Part shown: piece after piece, positions 39,533-47,439 of the stretch | Layout: each line of letters opens with the position of its first letter | How positions within the stretch are numbered: the stretch's first letter is position 1 | Assembly (NCBI GenBank): GCA_905197665.1 | Contig: CAJJZP010000009.1 | Span: 1 to 64,000 of the forward strand | Direction: 5' to 3' | Length of the DNA: 64,000 nt | Origin: an uncultured Collinsella sp. | GTDB taxonomy: Bacteria > Actinomycetota > Coriobacteriia > Coriobacteriales > Coriobacteriaceae | Notes under the pieces: model-generated | Database searches by the model: none | The model's input: the letters and a program-made list of their open reading frames with translations, nothing else | What the model was told of the DNA's origin: nothing | Program-made: the position numbers and the translations under genes

Positions 39533-40363
39533 TTACTTCTTACGGCGACGAATGATGTGCTGGTTCGAGACCTTCTTCTTCTTGCGCGTACGAAGGCCCT
39601 TCGTCGGCTTACCCCAGGGGGTAACAGAGGGACGACCAGAGGTGTGGTTCTTGCCCTCGCCACCGCCGTGCGGGTGGTCGACAGGGTTCATGACGGTACC
39701 GCGGACGGTCGGGCGCACGTTCATGTGACGCTTACGGCCGGCCTTGCCGATGACGATGTTGGCGTGATCGGCGTTGCCGACCTCACCGACGGTGGCGCGG
39801 CAGGTAACGAGGATGCGGCGCATCTCGGAGGAAGGCATACGGACGATAGCGTACTTGCCCTCCTTACCCATCAGCTGGCAGGAGTTACCGGCGGAACGGG
39901 CGATAGCAGCGCCCTTGCCCGGCTGGAACTCGACGGCGTGGATGAGCGTACCGACGGGGATGTCGGCGAGGGGCAGAGCGTTGCCCGGCTTGATGTCGGC
40001 GTCAGAACCGGACATGATGGTCTGACCGACCTCGAGGCCCTTGGGGGCCAGGATGTAGCGCTTCTCACCGTCAGCGTAGTGCAGCAGAGCGATGCGAGCG
40101 GAACGGTTCGGATCGTACTCGATCGTGGCAACCTTGGCGGGCACGCCGTCCTTGTTGCGCTTGAAGTCGATCACGCGGTAACGACGCTTCACGCCGCCGC
40201 CCTGGTGGCGGGTGGTGATGCGGCCGTTGTTGTTACGACCGGCCTTCTTGGGCAGGGGCTCGAGAAGGGACTTCTCGGGCTTGGTGCAGGTGATCTCAGA
40301 GAAATCGGAGATCGTCTGCCAACGCCTACCAGCGGAGGTCGGCTTAAGGTGCTTTACAGCCAT
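39533..40363 (-). CDS. rplB: 50S ribosomal protein L2
   Basis: A 276-residue protein of the peptidyl transferase region (MAVKHLKPTSAGRRWQTI ... GVVMNPVDHPHGGGEG-type C-terminus, here TVMNPVDHPHGGGEGK, with the essential His). ATG 40363 with AAGGGA was chosen; 25 upstream codons of the longer frame belong to the structured leader. It is separated from L23 by 179 nt, the longest gap in the cluster. Confidence 0.98.
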   Translation of the reverse strand: MAVKHLKPTSAGRRWQTISDFSEITCTKPEKSLLEPLPKKAGRNNNGRITTRHQGGGVKRRYRVIDFKRNKDGVPAKVATIEYDPNRSARIALLHYADGEKRYILAPKGLEVGQTIMSGSDADIKPGNALPLADIPVGTLIHAVEFQPGKGAAIARSAGNSCQLMGKEGKYAIVRMPSSEMRRILVTCRATVGEVGNADHANIVIGKAGRKRHMNVRPTVRGTVMNPVDHPHGGGEGKNHTSGRPSVTPWGKPTKGLRTRKKKKVSNQHIIRRRKK

Positions 40364-40542
40364 TACAATCCCTTTCAATAGGAATCCGTTAGCCATCGCA
40401 GACAGGGATTCGAGGTTCTGCCTCGGGTGCGATGACACCGGACGTATACACGGTTCCGGGCGTGTCCATTTTATACGCCCGAAACCTTGAGCTCTCGCCT
40501 CCCCTATTTGGGAGGCATGAGCTCACTCAACAGCAGCGAGTC
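40364..40542 (-). promoter_or_regulatory. Structured 179-nt leader upstream of L2
   Basis: Two strong inverted repeats occur. GAGCTC/CCTCCC pair with GGGAGG/GAGCTC around CTATTT (about 40489-40524). An imperfect 14-bp stem joins GGTTCCGGGCGTGT and ATACGCCCGAAACC (about 40452-40485). The second overlaps a 25-nt element at 40444-40468 that recurs upstream of L3 (42309-42333) with 22 of 25 bases identical. An internal promoter or an attenuator that retunes L2 and downstream genes is plausible. Confidence 0.55.
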
Positions 40543-40830
40543 TTAGGCCTGGTTGCCAAAGACCTCGATGGTGTCGCCCTCGGCCAGCGTGACGATGGCC
40601 TTCTTCCAAGAACGGGTCTTGCCGGCGACATAGCGCACGCGCTTGGTCTTGGGCTTGACCGTCAAGGTGTTCACGCGAACGACCTTGACGCCGAAGATCT
40701 CCTCGACAGCGTCCTTGATCTGATACTTGTTAGCATCCTTGGCGACCTCGAACGTGTACTTGTTCTGCTCCATGCCGGAGAAGGAACGCTCGGACACGAT
40801 CGGACGGATGATGATCTCGTGGGCGGTCAT
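40543..40830 (-). CDS. rplW: 50S ribosomal protein L23
   Basis: A 95-residue protein (MTAHEIIIRPIVSERSFSGMEQNKYTFEVAKDANKYQIKDAVEEIF) located at the exit tunnel, docking site for trigger factor and SRP. It starts 1 nt after the L4 stop. Normal length. Confidence 0.98.
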   Translation of the reverse strand: MTAHEIIIRPIVSERSFSGMEQNKYTFEVAKDANKYQIKDAVEEIFGVKVVRVNTLTVKPKTKRVRYVAGKTRSWKKAIVTLAEGDTIEVFGNQA

Positions 40831-41457
40831 TTATGCAAGCACCTCCCCGAAGTGAGCGGCGATGTCGGCGGGCATCAGCACAGCGTTGTTGTTGACGAGA
40901 TCGTAGGTGTTGGCCTCGTCAGCGGTGATGATGAACGTCTTGGGAATATTGCGGAACGACAGGTAGGCGTTGACGTCCTCATCGCGAACGATGATGGTCA
41001 GACGCTTGCCCTCAAGGCCAAGAGCCTTGAGCATGGCAACGGCAGCCTTGGTGGAAGGCTTCTCGAAGCCGTAGTCGTCGACGAGCACGAGCTCGCCATC
41101 GGCCAGCTTGGCGGACAGCGCGGAGCGCATAGCCAGCTTGACCTCCTTGTTGTTCATACGCTTAGCGTAGGAACGGGGCTTGGGGGCGAAGACAACGCCA
41201 CCGTGACGCCACTGGGCAGCACGGATGGAACCCTGGCGGGCACGGCCGGTGCCCTTCTGACGCCAAGGCTTCTTGCCGCCACCGGAAACCTCAGAGCGGC
41301 CCTTAGCGGACTGGGTGCCCTGACGCCAAGAGGCCATCTGGCACTTGACGATGTGGTGCATAACGTGGATGTTCGGCTCGATGCCGTACACCTCAGCGGC
41401 GAGCTCGGCCTCGGCGACCTTCTTGCCCTCGCTGTTCTTTACTTCAAACTTTGCCAT
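40831..41457 (-). CDS. rplD: 50S ribosomal protein L4
   Basis: A 208-residue protein whose extended loop (KPWRQKGTGRARQGSIRAAQWRHGGVVFAPKPRSY) reaches the exit tunnel. In E. coli L4 also represses its own S10 operon through the leader; whether that holds here is unknown. It lies 46 nt after L3. Confidence 0.98.
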   Translation of the reverse strand: MAKFEVKNSEGKKVAEAELAAEVYGIEPNIHVMHHIVKCQMASWRQGTQSAKGRSEVSGGGKKPWRQKGTGRARQGSIRAAQWRHGGVVFAPKPRSYAKRMNNKEVKLAMRSALSAKLADGELVLVDDYGFEKPSTKAAVAMLKALGLEGKRLTIIVRDEDVNAYLSFRNIPKTFIITADEANTYDLVNNNAVLMPADIAAHFGEVLA

Positions 41458-41503
41458 TTAAGTGTTCTCCTTGGTATGACGCTGGGCTAAATGGGCTGGG
41501 CCC

Positions 41504-42124
41504 TTAGGCCATACGGATGGCGACGAGACCATTCTTGGCACCCGGGACAGCGCCCTTGACCAAGATGAGGTTCTGCTCGGCATCGATGCGGACAACGGAA
41601 AGGTTCTTGACGGTAACGCGCTCGTTACCCATGTGACCGGCCATCTTGACGCCCTTGAGGACGCGCGCAGGATAGGCGCACTGACCGATAGAACCGGGGT
41701 GACGCTGGAAGTGAGAACCATGCGTCATAGGACCGCGGCGCTGACCCCAGCGCTTGATGCGACCCTGGAAGCCCTTACCCTTGGAGGTACCGATGACGTC
41801 GACCTTCTCGACATCAGCGAAATCAGCGACGGTGACGACCTCGCCGACCTTGTGCTCCTCGCCGTTCTCGACGCGGACCTCACGAAGGAAGCGGACAGGC
41901 TCGACGCCAGCCTTGGCGAAGTGACCAGCCATGGGCTTGTTCACGTTCTTGGCCTTGATGTCGCCGAAACCGATCTGGACGGCGTCATAGCCGTCGGTTG
42001 CCTGAGTTTTAACCTGCGAGACAGCGCAGGGGCCAGCCTGGATGACCGTGACGGGAACGACGTTATCGTCCTCGTCCCAAACCTGGGTCATGCCAATCTT
42101 GCGGCCGAGAATCATGCTGATCAA
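41504..42124 (-). CDS. rplC: 50S ribosomal protein L3
   Basis: A 206-residue protein (MILGRKIGMTQVWDEDDNVVPVTVIQAGPC ... GKGFQGRIKRWGQRRGPMTHGSHFQRHPGSIG) near the peptidyl transferase centre. The open frame starts MISMILG, so the second ATG (42115) is an alternative start. In most bacteria rpsJ (S10) directly precedes it; here nothing like S10 lies in the 600 nt upstream, so L3 is the first gene of this operon. Confidence 0.97.
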   Translation of the reverse strand: MISMILGRKIGMTQVWDEDDNVVPVTVIQAGPCAVSQVKTQATDGYDAVQIGFGDIKAKNVNKPMAGHFAKAGVEPVRFLREVRVENGEEHKVGEVVTVADFADVEKVDVIGTSKGKGFQGRIKRWGQRRGPMTHGSHFQRHPGSIGQCAYPARVLKGVKMAGHMGNERVTVKNLSVVRIDAEQNLILVKGAVPGAKNGLVAIRMA

Positions 42125-42442
42125 GATATGATCCCAACTCTCGCGTGGTCTTGGGACAATGCGTACACCACCGAGCGTACGCCCCTAGAGGACCACTACT
42201 TACACGACGTGCTCCCCAGCCTTGTATTTCGCCCGGACTACCTGACAACCCTATTAAGCAGGCATTTTGTCCAGCCAGAATACTCCCCTGGTTTCACACA
42301 GCTGTTTAGTATACACGGCTGCGGGCGTATCCATCGAGATTCATATTTCACTCACATTGTTTACGCAGGTAAAGTGCGTGGAGTCGCCTGGGGCCGGCAG
42401 AGCGGCGGCGAAATATATTAAGGTTGCTGCTCTGCCGGGCTT
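42125..42442 (-). promoter_or_regulatory. Upstream region of the L3-L24 operon
   Basis: This gene-free stretch must contain the ribosomal promoter. GTATACACGGCTGCGGGCG (from 42309) is part of the 25-nt element shared with the L2 leader; read on the minus strand it gives CCGTGTATACT, with TATACT close to a -10 hexamer. A 10-bp stem (CCGGCAGAGC / GCTCTGCCGG) flanks AATATATTAAGG at about 42394-42440. S10 is not encoded in any frame. Confidence 0.5.
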
Positions 42443-42693
42443 GGGAGACGACACGTTGACGCCTGCTTAACTCTGCTCGCTCAGGCTAAAGACTTTGTTG
42501 GGGATCCACTATTTGTTGGAGGGTGAATTTGCTTTGAAGCGGTTTGCCTTCCGCCTGTGGCTTTTTTGAATTGGCGGCTGACGCTGCCGCGACTTATTGC
42601 CAAGAGGACTTCAACACCATCGGCGCTCATGAGACGAGCGGGACACGGCGACCTCCTCAAGGCAGAAGAGGAAGGCCCGCGCTCCAGCTCCAT
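42443..42693 (-). pseudogene. Decayed partial copy of the histidine phosphatase gene (paralogue of 54022-54642)
   Basis: Bases 42443-42506 match 53979-54042 at 62 of 64 positions, covering the last codons and downstream flank of the phosphatase gene. Further along, LMSADGVEVLLAISRGSVSRQF corresponds to LMSADDVETVLAVSHGSASRQF of the intact gene, but the catalytic His of SHG is now Arg and about 90 nt between the two matches are missing. It is a scar of duplication or recombination at the island edge. Confidence 0.85.
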
Positions 42694-42723
42694 TATCGCG
42701 GCATCCCGTTTCGGGGCGAAGAA

Positions 42724-43521
42724 CTAGAGCACCGAGAACCGGATGAAATTGTACGTGCAGATCACGATGATGAGCACGAGGGCGAACACGTAGAGCTTAT
42801 CGACCGCCGCCGAGTCCATCCGGCGCAGCAGGCGGCGCCCCACGACCGACCCAAGCACCGCCATCGCCGCCATGCCCAGCAGGACCACGGGGAGGAACGC
42901 GGGCACGCTGCCCGTGGCCAGCGTGTAGATGAGGCTCGCCGTCTGCGAGAACGCGATGATGAACAGCGACGCCTGCGCGGCGGGCTTGCTCTCCATGGCG
43001 AAGAAGAAGACGAGGATGGCCAGGTTGAAGGGGCCGCCGCCGATGCCGAGGAAGGACCAGCACGCCCCGGCGCAGAACCCTATGAGCGCCTGCGCCCACG
43101 CATTCTCGAGCTTGAGGCCCTTGATGCGCGCCTTGTTGAGCGTGTAGGCCAGCACGAGGACGGCGAGCACGATGAGCACGGCGGCCTGGACCGCGCCGAC
43201 GAGCTCGGCGTCGGGGAACACGGACCCCAGCCGGTTGAACAACATCTTGCCGATCACGCCGCCCACCGCGGAGCTGACGGCGATGGGCGACATCGCCCGC
43301 GCGTCGATATCAGACTGCCCGCTCGCCGCGTTCTGCGCGAGCGTGGAGAGCGACATGATGAGCACCGACATGCTCGAGAGGAAGCTCACCGTGCTCACGC
43401 TCATGACGTTCATCGCGTCGACCACGGGCTTGATGATCACGCCGCCGCCGATGCCACAGAGCGGCCCCAGAAGCGACGCCAGGAAGCATACCGCGAAGAC
43501 CAAGATGTATTGAGGACCCAT
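42724..43521 (-). CDS. TauE/SafE (TSUP) family membrane exporter
   Basis: A 265-residue membrane protein with about 8 hydrophobic segments in two halves, each beginning with the TSUP motif (GPLCGIGGGVIIKPVVDAM and FLGIGGGPFNLAILVFF). Known members export sulfite, sulfoacetate or other sulfonates, or import sulfate-related anions. It is the most downstream gene of the sulfatase/PTS block, and I infer that it removes sulfate or sulfite set free by the cytoplasmic sulfatases. A gap of about 500 nt and a decayed second TSUP copy separate it from the next upstream gene, so it may have its own promoter. Confidence 0.9.
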   Translation of the reverse strand: MGPQYILVFAVCFLASLLGPLCGIGGGVIIKPVVDAMNVMSVSTVSFLSSMSVLIMSLSTLAQNAASGQSDIDARAMSPIAVSSAVGGVIGKMLFNRLGSVFPDAELVGAVQAAVLIVLAVLVLAYTLNKARIKGLKLENAWAQALIGFCAGACWSFLGIGGGPFNLAILVFFFAMESKPAAQASLFIIAFSQTASLIYTLATGSVPAFLPVVLLGMAAMAVLGSVVGRRLLRRMDSAAVDKLYVFALVLIIVICTYNFIRFSVL

Positions 43522-43751
43522 CCGAACAAGCTCCTATCGATCGAGCAACACCCTATGCAACGAATTGCAAGCGTTCGTATCATTCAAAACCGCAGCGTAT
43601 GGTTGTGGACTTTTACATATCTCGAACGCTGCTGCGCGATATGTCCCTATTTACGCCGCTCATGCGGAGCACCGTTGCGCCAAGGGCTAGGCGTCCCCGC
43701 CAATCTGCCTGCCGAGTCCATCAATGGCCCGCGCACCGTCTCGACACGCCG

Positions 43752-44001
43752 CTAGTAGTTAGCGAAGTAATCCTGGTTGAAGATGCACGCGTAGACGACG
43801 TCGAGCAGCAGCGCGGTGGAAACGCTCATGGCGAAGTGCCCGATGTTGTCCTCGCGGTGCATCCGGACAGGAAGTTGATGGTCGCCACGTCGGCGACACC
43901 CACGGCGTCCATCACGGGCTTAATGATGATGCCCCGCCGACACCGCAGATGGCACTGATGGTAGAGGCGAAAAACGCAATGGCGAATACGATTGCTAGCA
44001 T
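43752..44001 (-). pseudogene. Truncated, frameshifted second TSUP exporter gene
   Basis: From ATG 44001 the frame gives MLAIVFAIAFFASTISAICGVGG. After a one-base shift it continues GGIIIKPVMDAVGVADVATINFLSG, the N-terminal TSUP motif, and then runs out to a stop at 43752 after MSVSTALLLDVVYA-like sequence. Only about a third of the gene remains. In the remaining gap (43522-43751) I see nothing recognisable. This shows a tandem exporter duplication, one copy lost. Confidence 0.75.
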
Positions 44002-44022
44002 ATGAAGCGCCTAGACTCTTCC

Positions 44023-44634
44023 CTACTTGTCAGGCATGGCTGCTGCGAGCGTCCGCTCAGCGCGCTCGCAATAGGACGCGGCGCGCCCCTCGTCACCCTT
44101 GTTCTCGTACTGAACCGAGAGCATCTGGCAGAGCAGGGCCTCTTCCATGCCAGCCGCCTCCGACAACGCGCGCTCCATCTCGTCGATATAGGCATACGAG
44201 CCCTTGAGGAAGACGTCATAGGTGCGACGGTCGGCACGCGCAGCCTCGCGATCACCGTGCTCCTCGAGGTAGGAGAGCACCTCGCGTGCGTGGGGCTCAT
44301 CCCCGATCTCCACGTAGAAGGAGAACGCCTTTGCCGCCAGCGCGAGTGTCTGCTCCTCGCTCATCTTGAGCGAACCCATCTCGCGGATGATGCGCTCGGA
44401 TGCCTCGACGTCATCCATGGCAAGAGCTGCGTTCAAGCGCATGAAAAGCACGTTGTACTTGGGGTACAGCACGCTAGTGAGCGGGCGGTTCAGGACCTTG
44501 AGGTAGTTGTTGAGGTCGCCCTCGCGCAGGTACGCCTCGAGCTTGGCGAAGGTTGTGCGCTTTTGGACCTCCATGTAAATGGTGAACCCGACCGCAACCA
44601 CTACGACCACAATGCCGATCGTCTTCATATCCAT
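44023..44634 (-). CDS. Hypothetical protein with N-terminal membrane anchor and helical (TPR-like) repeats
   Basis: 203 residues. Residues 4-22 (KTIGIVVVVVAVGFTIYME) form one membrane helix. The rest is predicted helical and contains pair-wise helices of TPR character (for example ASERIIREMGSLKMSEEQTLALAAKAFSFYVEIGDEPHAREVLSYLEE, and a final ENKGDEGRAASYCERAERTLAAA). I do not recognise a named family. It sits 15 nt after a sulfatase gene and must be cotranscribed with it. A scaffold that holds sulfatases or their partners at the membrane is a guess based only on position and fold. Confidence 0.75.
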   Translation of the reverse strand: MDMKTIGIVVVVVAVGFTIYMEVQKRTTFAKLEAYLREGDLNNYLKVLNRPLTSVLYPKYNVLFMRLNAALAMDDVEASERIIREMGSLKMSEEQTLALAAKAFSFYVEIGDEPHAREVLSYLEEHGDREAARADRRTYDVFLKGSYAYIDEMERALSEAAGMEEALLCQMLSVQYENKGDEGRAASYCERAERTLAAAMPDK

Positions 44635-44649
44635 GGATAGGCCTTTCTC

Positions 44650-46134
44650 TTAACGTTGGAGGCGCGAGGGCCGGGGGCGCTCAAGCATAACGGCGGGCGC
44701 ACGTCCCGCCACCAACTCGCCGTCACGAACATATCCCTCTTCGCGACCAGCGAGCTCCTCAATCAGGCAGGCACGGAGCACGGCGATGCGCGCGGCGCGC
44801 TCCGGAGCGTCGATGAGGTCGTGCTCCTCACGCGGATCGGCGTCCAGGTCGAAATACTGCTCCACCCCGGTCCGTGTGAACCAGATGTACTTGTCATGCG
44901 GGGTCACGATCCACTGGTTGGACTGCTCGCGGCTGCCGCTGTGCTCGCCGTGCAGGTATGCACGGTTCAGCGGCGCGGCGCCGGTAAGCTCGCCCATGAG
45001 CGAGGCGCCCTCCACGCCCTCGGGCACGGGCAGGTCGCACGCCTCGAGGATGGTGGGCATAAGGTCCATGAGTTCCACCGTGCTCTCGCTCACGCCGCGA
45101 ACGCGCTCGCCGCCCGGCACATCGACGTTTTTGCCCACGTGCACGATGAAGGGGATGCGCGCGGAGCCCTCGTAGGGCAACACCTTGCGAAAGAGACTGT
45201 GGTCAAAGAGCATCTCGCCGTGGTCGGAGCAGAACACGATCACGGTGTCGTGGTAGGTCTCGTCGTTCTCGAGCGCCGTGATGAGCCGGCCGATCTGGTG
45301 GTCCATATGTGTGATGCAGGCATAATAGCCCGCCATGGCCTCGCGGCGCAGCTCGGCGTCGCGGCAGCCGTGCACGCTGTCCAAGATCATGCCATCGCGC
45401 TCGGTGGCATCGGCGTCATCCCAATCGCCAGCGGCAGGCGCGCGCAGCTCCATGTCGCGGTACAGATCGAAGTAGGTCTGCGGCGCGTCGAAGGGCGGGT
45501 GGGGCCGCACGAAGCTCGTCATGAGGAAGAACGGGCGCGTGCGATCGCGGGTCTCCAAAAAGCGGATGGACTCGTCCACCACCCAGTTGGTGGGGTGCAG
45601 GCGCTCCTCGTAGGCCCAGGGATGGGTGATCCAGGAGTTGTTCTCAACGCCCGAACCGTTCACGTCGGCGAATTCGCCCAGTTCATTTTTGAGGAAGCGC
45701 ATGTAGTCGTCGGAGACGTTCTGGTGCATCCAGTACGGCAGGTTCGCCTTGCGGTAGTGGCCGATGTAGCCGTCATGCAGGCGCATGTGCTCGAAGCCGC
45801 AGCCCAAACGCGGCGGATGCACGTGCATCTTGCCTACCACGGCGGTCTGGTAGCCGCCGTCGCGCATCTCCTGCGCGAGCATATGGTCGTACTCCCACGC
45901 GATACCGTCCTGGTAACCCACGCGGCCCGTGCCCGCGGGCGTCTTGCCGCAAAAGAGGGCGGCGCGCGCCGGGATGCAACTCGGGCAGGCGGAGTAGGCG
46001 TTCTCGAACAGCATGCCGTCGGCGGCGAGCGTGTCCAAGTAGGGCGTCTGCACGTCCGGATGGCCGTCGATACCCAGGCAGTCGCCGCGCATCTGGTCGC
46101 ACATGATAAGGAGAACGTTGGGTTGCTGGGGCAT
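44650..46134 (-). CDS. Cys-type sulfatase, cytoplasmic (no signal peptide)
   Basis: 494 residues of the alkaline-phosphatase-fold sulfatase family. The formylglycine site is C-I-P-A-R in CPSCIPARAALFCGK (about 50-64). Metal ligands are in LLIMCDQMRGD (about 9-19) and VFCSDHGEMLFDHSL (about 290-305). The start at ATG 46134 (GGAG at 6 nt) gives MPQQPNVLLIM, going straight into the fold without a secretion signal. It needs modification of the Cys by the radical-SAM enzyme encoded 100 nt upstream. It hydrolyses sulfate esters; the substrate is unknown, and a sulfated sugar brought in by the adjacent PTS is likely. Confidence 0.93.
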   Translation of the reverse strand: MPQQPNVLLIMCDQMRGDCLGIDGHPDVQTPYLDTLAADGMLFENAYSACPSCIPARAALFCGKTPAGTGRVGYQDGIAWEYDHMLAQEMRDGGYQTAVVGKMHVHPPRLGCGFEHMRLHDGYIGHYRKANLPYWMHQNVSDDYMRFLKNELGEFADVNGSGVENNSWITHPWAYEERLHPTNWVVDESIRFLETRDRTRPFFLMTSFVRPHPPFDAPQTYFDLYRDMELRAPAAGDWDDADATERDGMILDSVHGCRDAELRREAMAGYYACITHMDHQIGRLITALENDETYHDTVIVFCSDHGEMLFDHSLFRKVLPYEGSARIPFIVHVGKNVDVPGGERVRGVSESTVELMDLMPTILEACDLPVPEGVEGASLMGELTGAAPLNRAYLHGEHSGSREQSNQWIVTPHDKYIWFTRTGVEQYFDLDADPREEHDLIDAPERAARIAVLRACLIEELAGREEGYVRDGELVAGRAPAVMLERPRPSRLQR

Positions 46135-46235
46135 AGGGAACTCCAAACTCACGGGAACGGGATGAAGATTGAGTGGTCAAGGCGGGAGGGGCGCAGAGCC
46201 CCACACAACTACGACGAGGCAAAACCCGGGCAGGA

Positions 46236-47336
46236 TCAGCGCCGCGTGAACATGCGAGCCACGCGCTGCAGGCCGGGATAGGCGTACTCCAAAAACTCAC
46301 GCAGCCCGCAGTAGCCCGCATCGTAATAGGCGATGTTCAGGCGCTTGCAGTTGCGATGGCAAATGCCCTCAAAGGGGCAATCGGCGCACCGCGCGCAATC
46401 GCGACGCGGCTCGTTCAAAAACATGCGCATGGTCTCACAGGTCGCCATTGCCTCAAGGGAATCGACGCGAATATCGCCCACGCGGTACTCATCCAGCGCA
46501 TAGAAGTCGCACGGATACACCGAACCGTCGCTTTCCACCACGAACTGCGGAGCGCAGCGGCCGAGCATACCGCACTGCGACGGAAACTGCCCGAGCGCCA
46601 TCTGCATGACGTTCTCGAACAGCCAGATGCTCACATAGCGCCCAGCACCGAGCTCGCGCCACCACAAGTCGAACAAGCGGCGGTAGAACGAGGAGAAGGC
46701 ACGCGGGTCGAGCGAGAACGTGTCCCGCTCATCGTCGAGGCCCGGCAGGCACGGGATGAACTGGATATGGGTGATCTTCTCCTGCTTGATGAAGGAGAAG
46801 ACGCGCTGTGGATGCGCCGCCATCTGCGAGGTGAGGACCGAGAGTATGTTGACGTCCACGCCGCGCTCGCGCAGCAGGCGAACGCCGCTCATGACGCGCG
46901 CGTACGTAGCGGCACCGTGCGCATCGGGACGCATCGAATCGTGCAGGTCGCGATAAGCGTCAACCGAGACTCCGATGAGGAACCCGTGCTCGCGGAAGAA
47001 CTCGGCCCATTCCTCTTCGATCAGGTAGCCGTTGGTCTGCAACGCCCAGCTCACCCGCTGGTTCTCACGGCGCTCCTCCACCCGCGCGACGAACGAATGG
47101 AAGAAGTCAAGGCCGGCCAGGGTGGGCTCGCCGCCCTGGAAGGCGAAAGAAATGTGCGCATCACTCGCCACGGCGAGTGCACGGTCGATGATGGCACTTG
47201 CCACGTCTTCGCCCATGACGTGGGCGCTCCGCTCCTCGCGATGAGCAGCGACATCGCAGTAAAAGCAGTACCTGCACCGCATGTTGCAAGCACTCGATGC
47301 CGGTTTTATCAAAAAGCCAATATGCTTCGCGCACAT
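46236..47336 (-). CDS. Anaerobic sulfatase-maturating enzyme (radical SAM, SPASM domain)
   Basis: 366 residues. Radical SAM cysteines are CNMRCRYC (about 18-25), with GGEP (about 68) for SAM binding. The SPASM domain carries CGMLGRCAPQFVVESDGSVYPCDFYAL and CARCADCPFEGICHRNC, ligands for two auxiliary 4Fe-4S clusters. It oxidises the active-site Cys of sulfatases to formylglycine without oxygen. The GTG at 47357 has no site, whereas ATG 47336 has AAGGGGGG at 8 nt. It lies between two Cys-type sulfatase genes that are its obvious substrates. Confidence 0.95.
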   Translation of the reverse strand: MCAKHIGFLIKPASSACNMRCRYCFYCDVAAHREERSAHVMGEDVASAIIDRALAVASDAHISFAFQGGEPTLAGLDFFHSFVARVEERRENQRVSWALQTNGYLIEEEWAEFFREHGFLIGVSVDAYRDLHDSMRPDAHGAATYARVMSGVRLLRERGVDVNILSVLTSQMAAHPQRVFSFIKQEKITHIQFIPCLPGLDDERDTFSLDPRAFSSFYRRLFDLWWRELGAGRYVSIWLFENVMQMALGQFPSQCGMLGRCAPQFVVESDGSVYPCDFYALDEYRVGDIRVDSLEAMATCETMRMFLNEPRRDCARCADCPFEGICHRNCKRLNIAYYDAGYCGLREFLEYAYPGLQRVARMFTRR

Positions 47337-47439
47337 GGCACATACCCCCCTTCGCACAGGCTAGCCCTCACTCATCGGGCCGGAAACCACCTCCTTACCC
47401 GAGGCGGCGCATCCGGCCCGCACAATCACCGCATGAATC

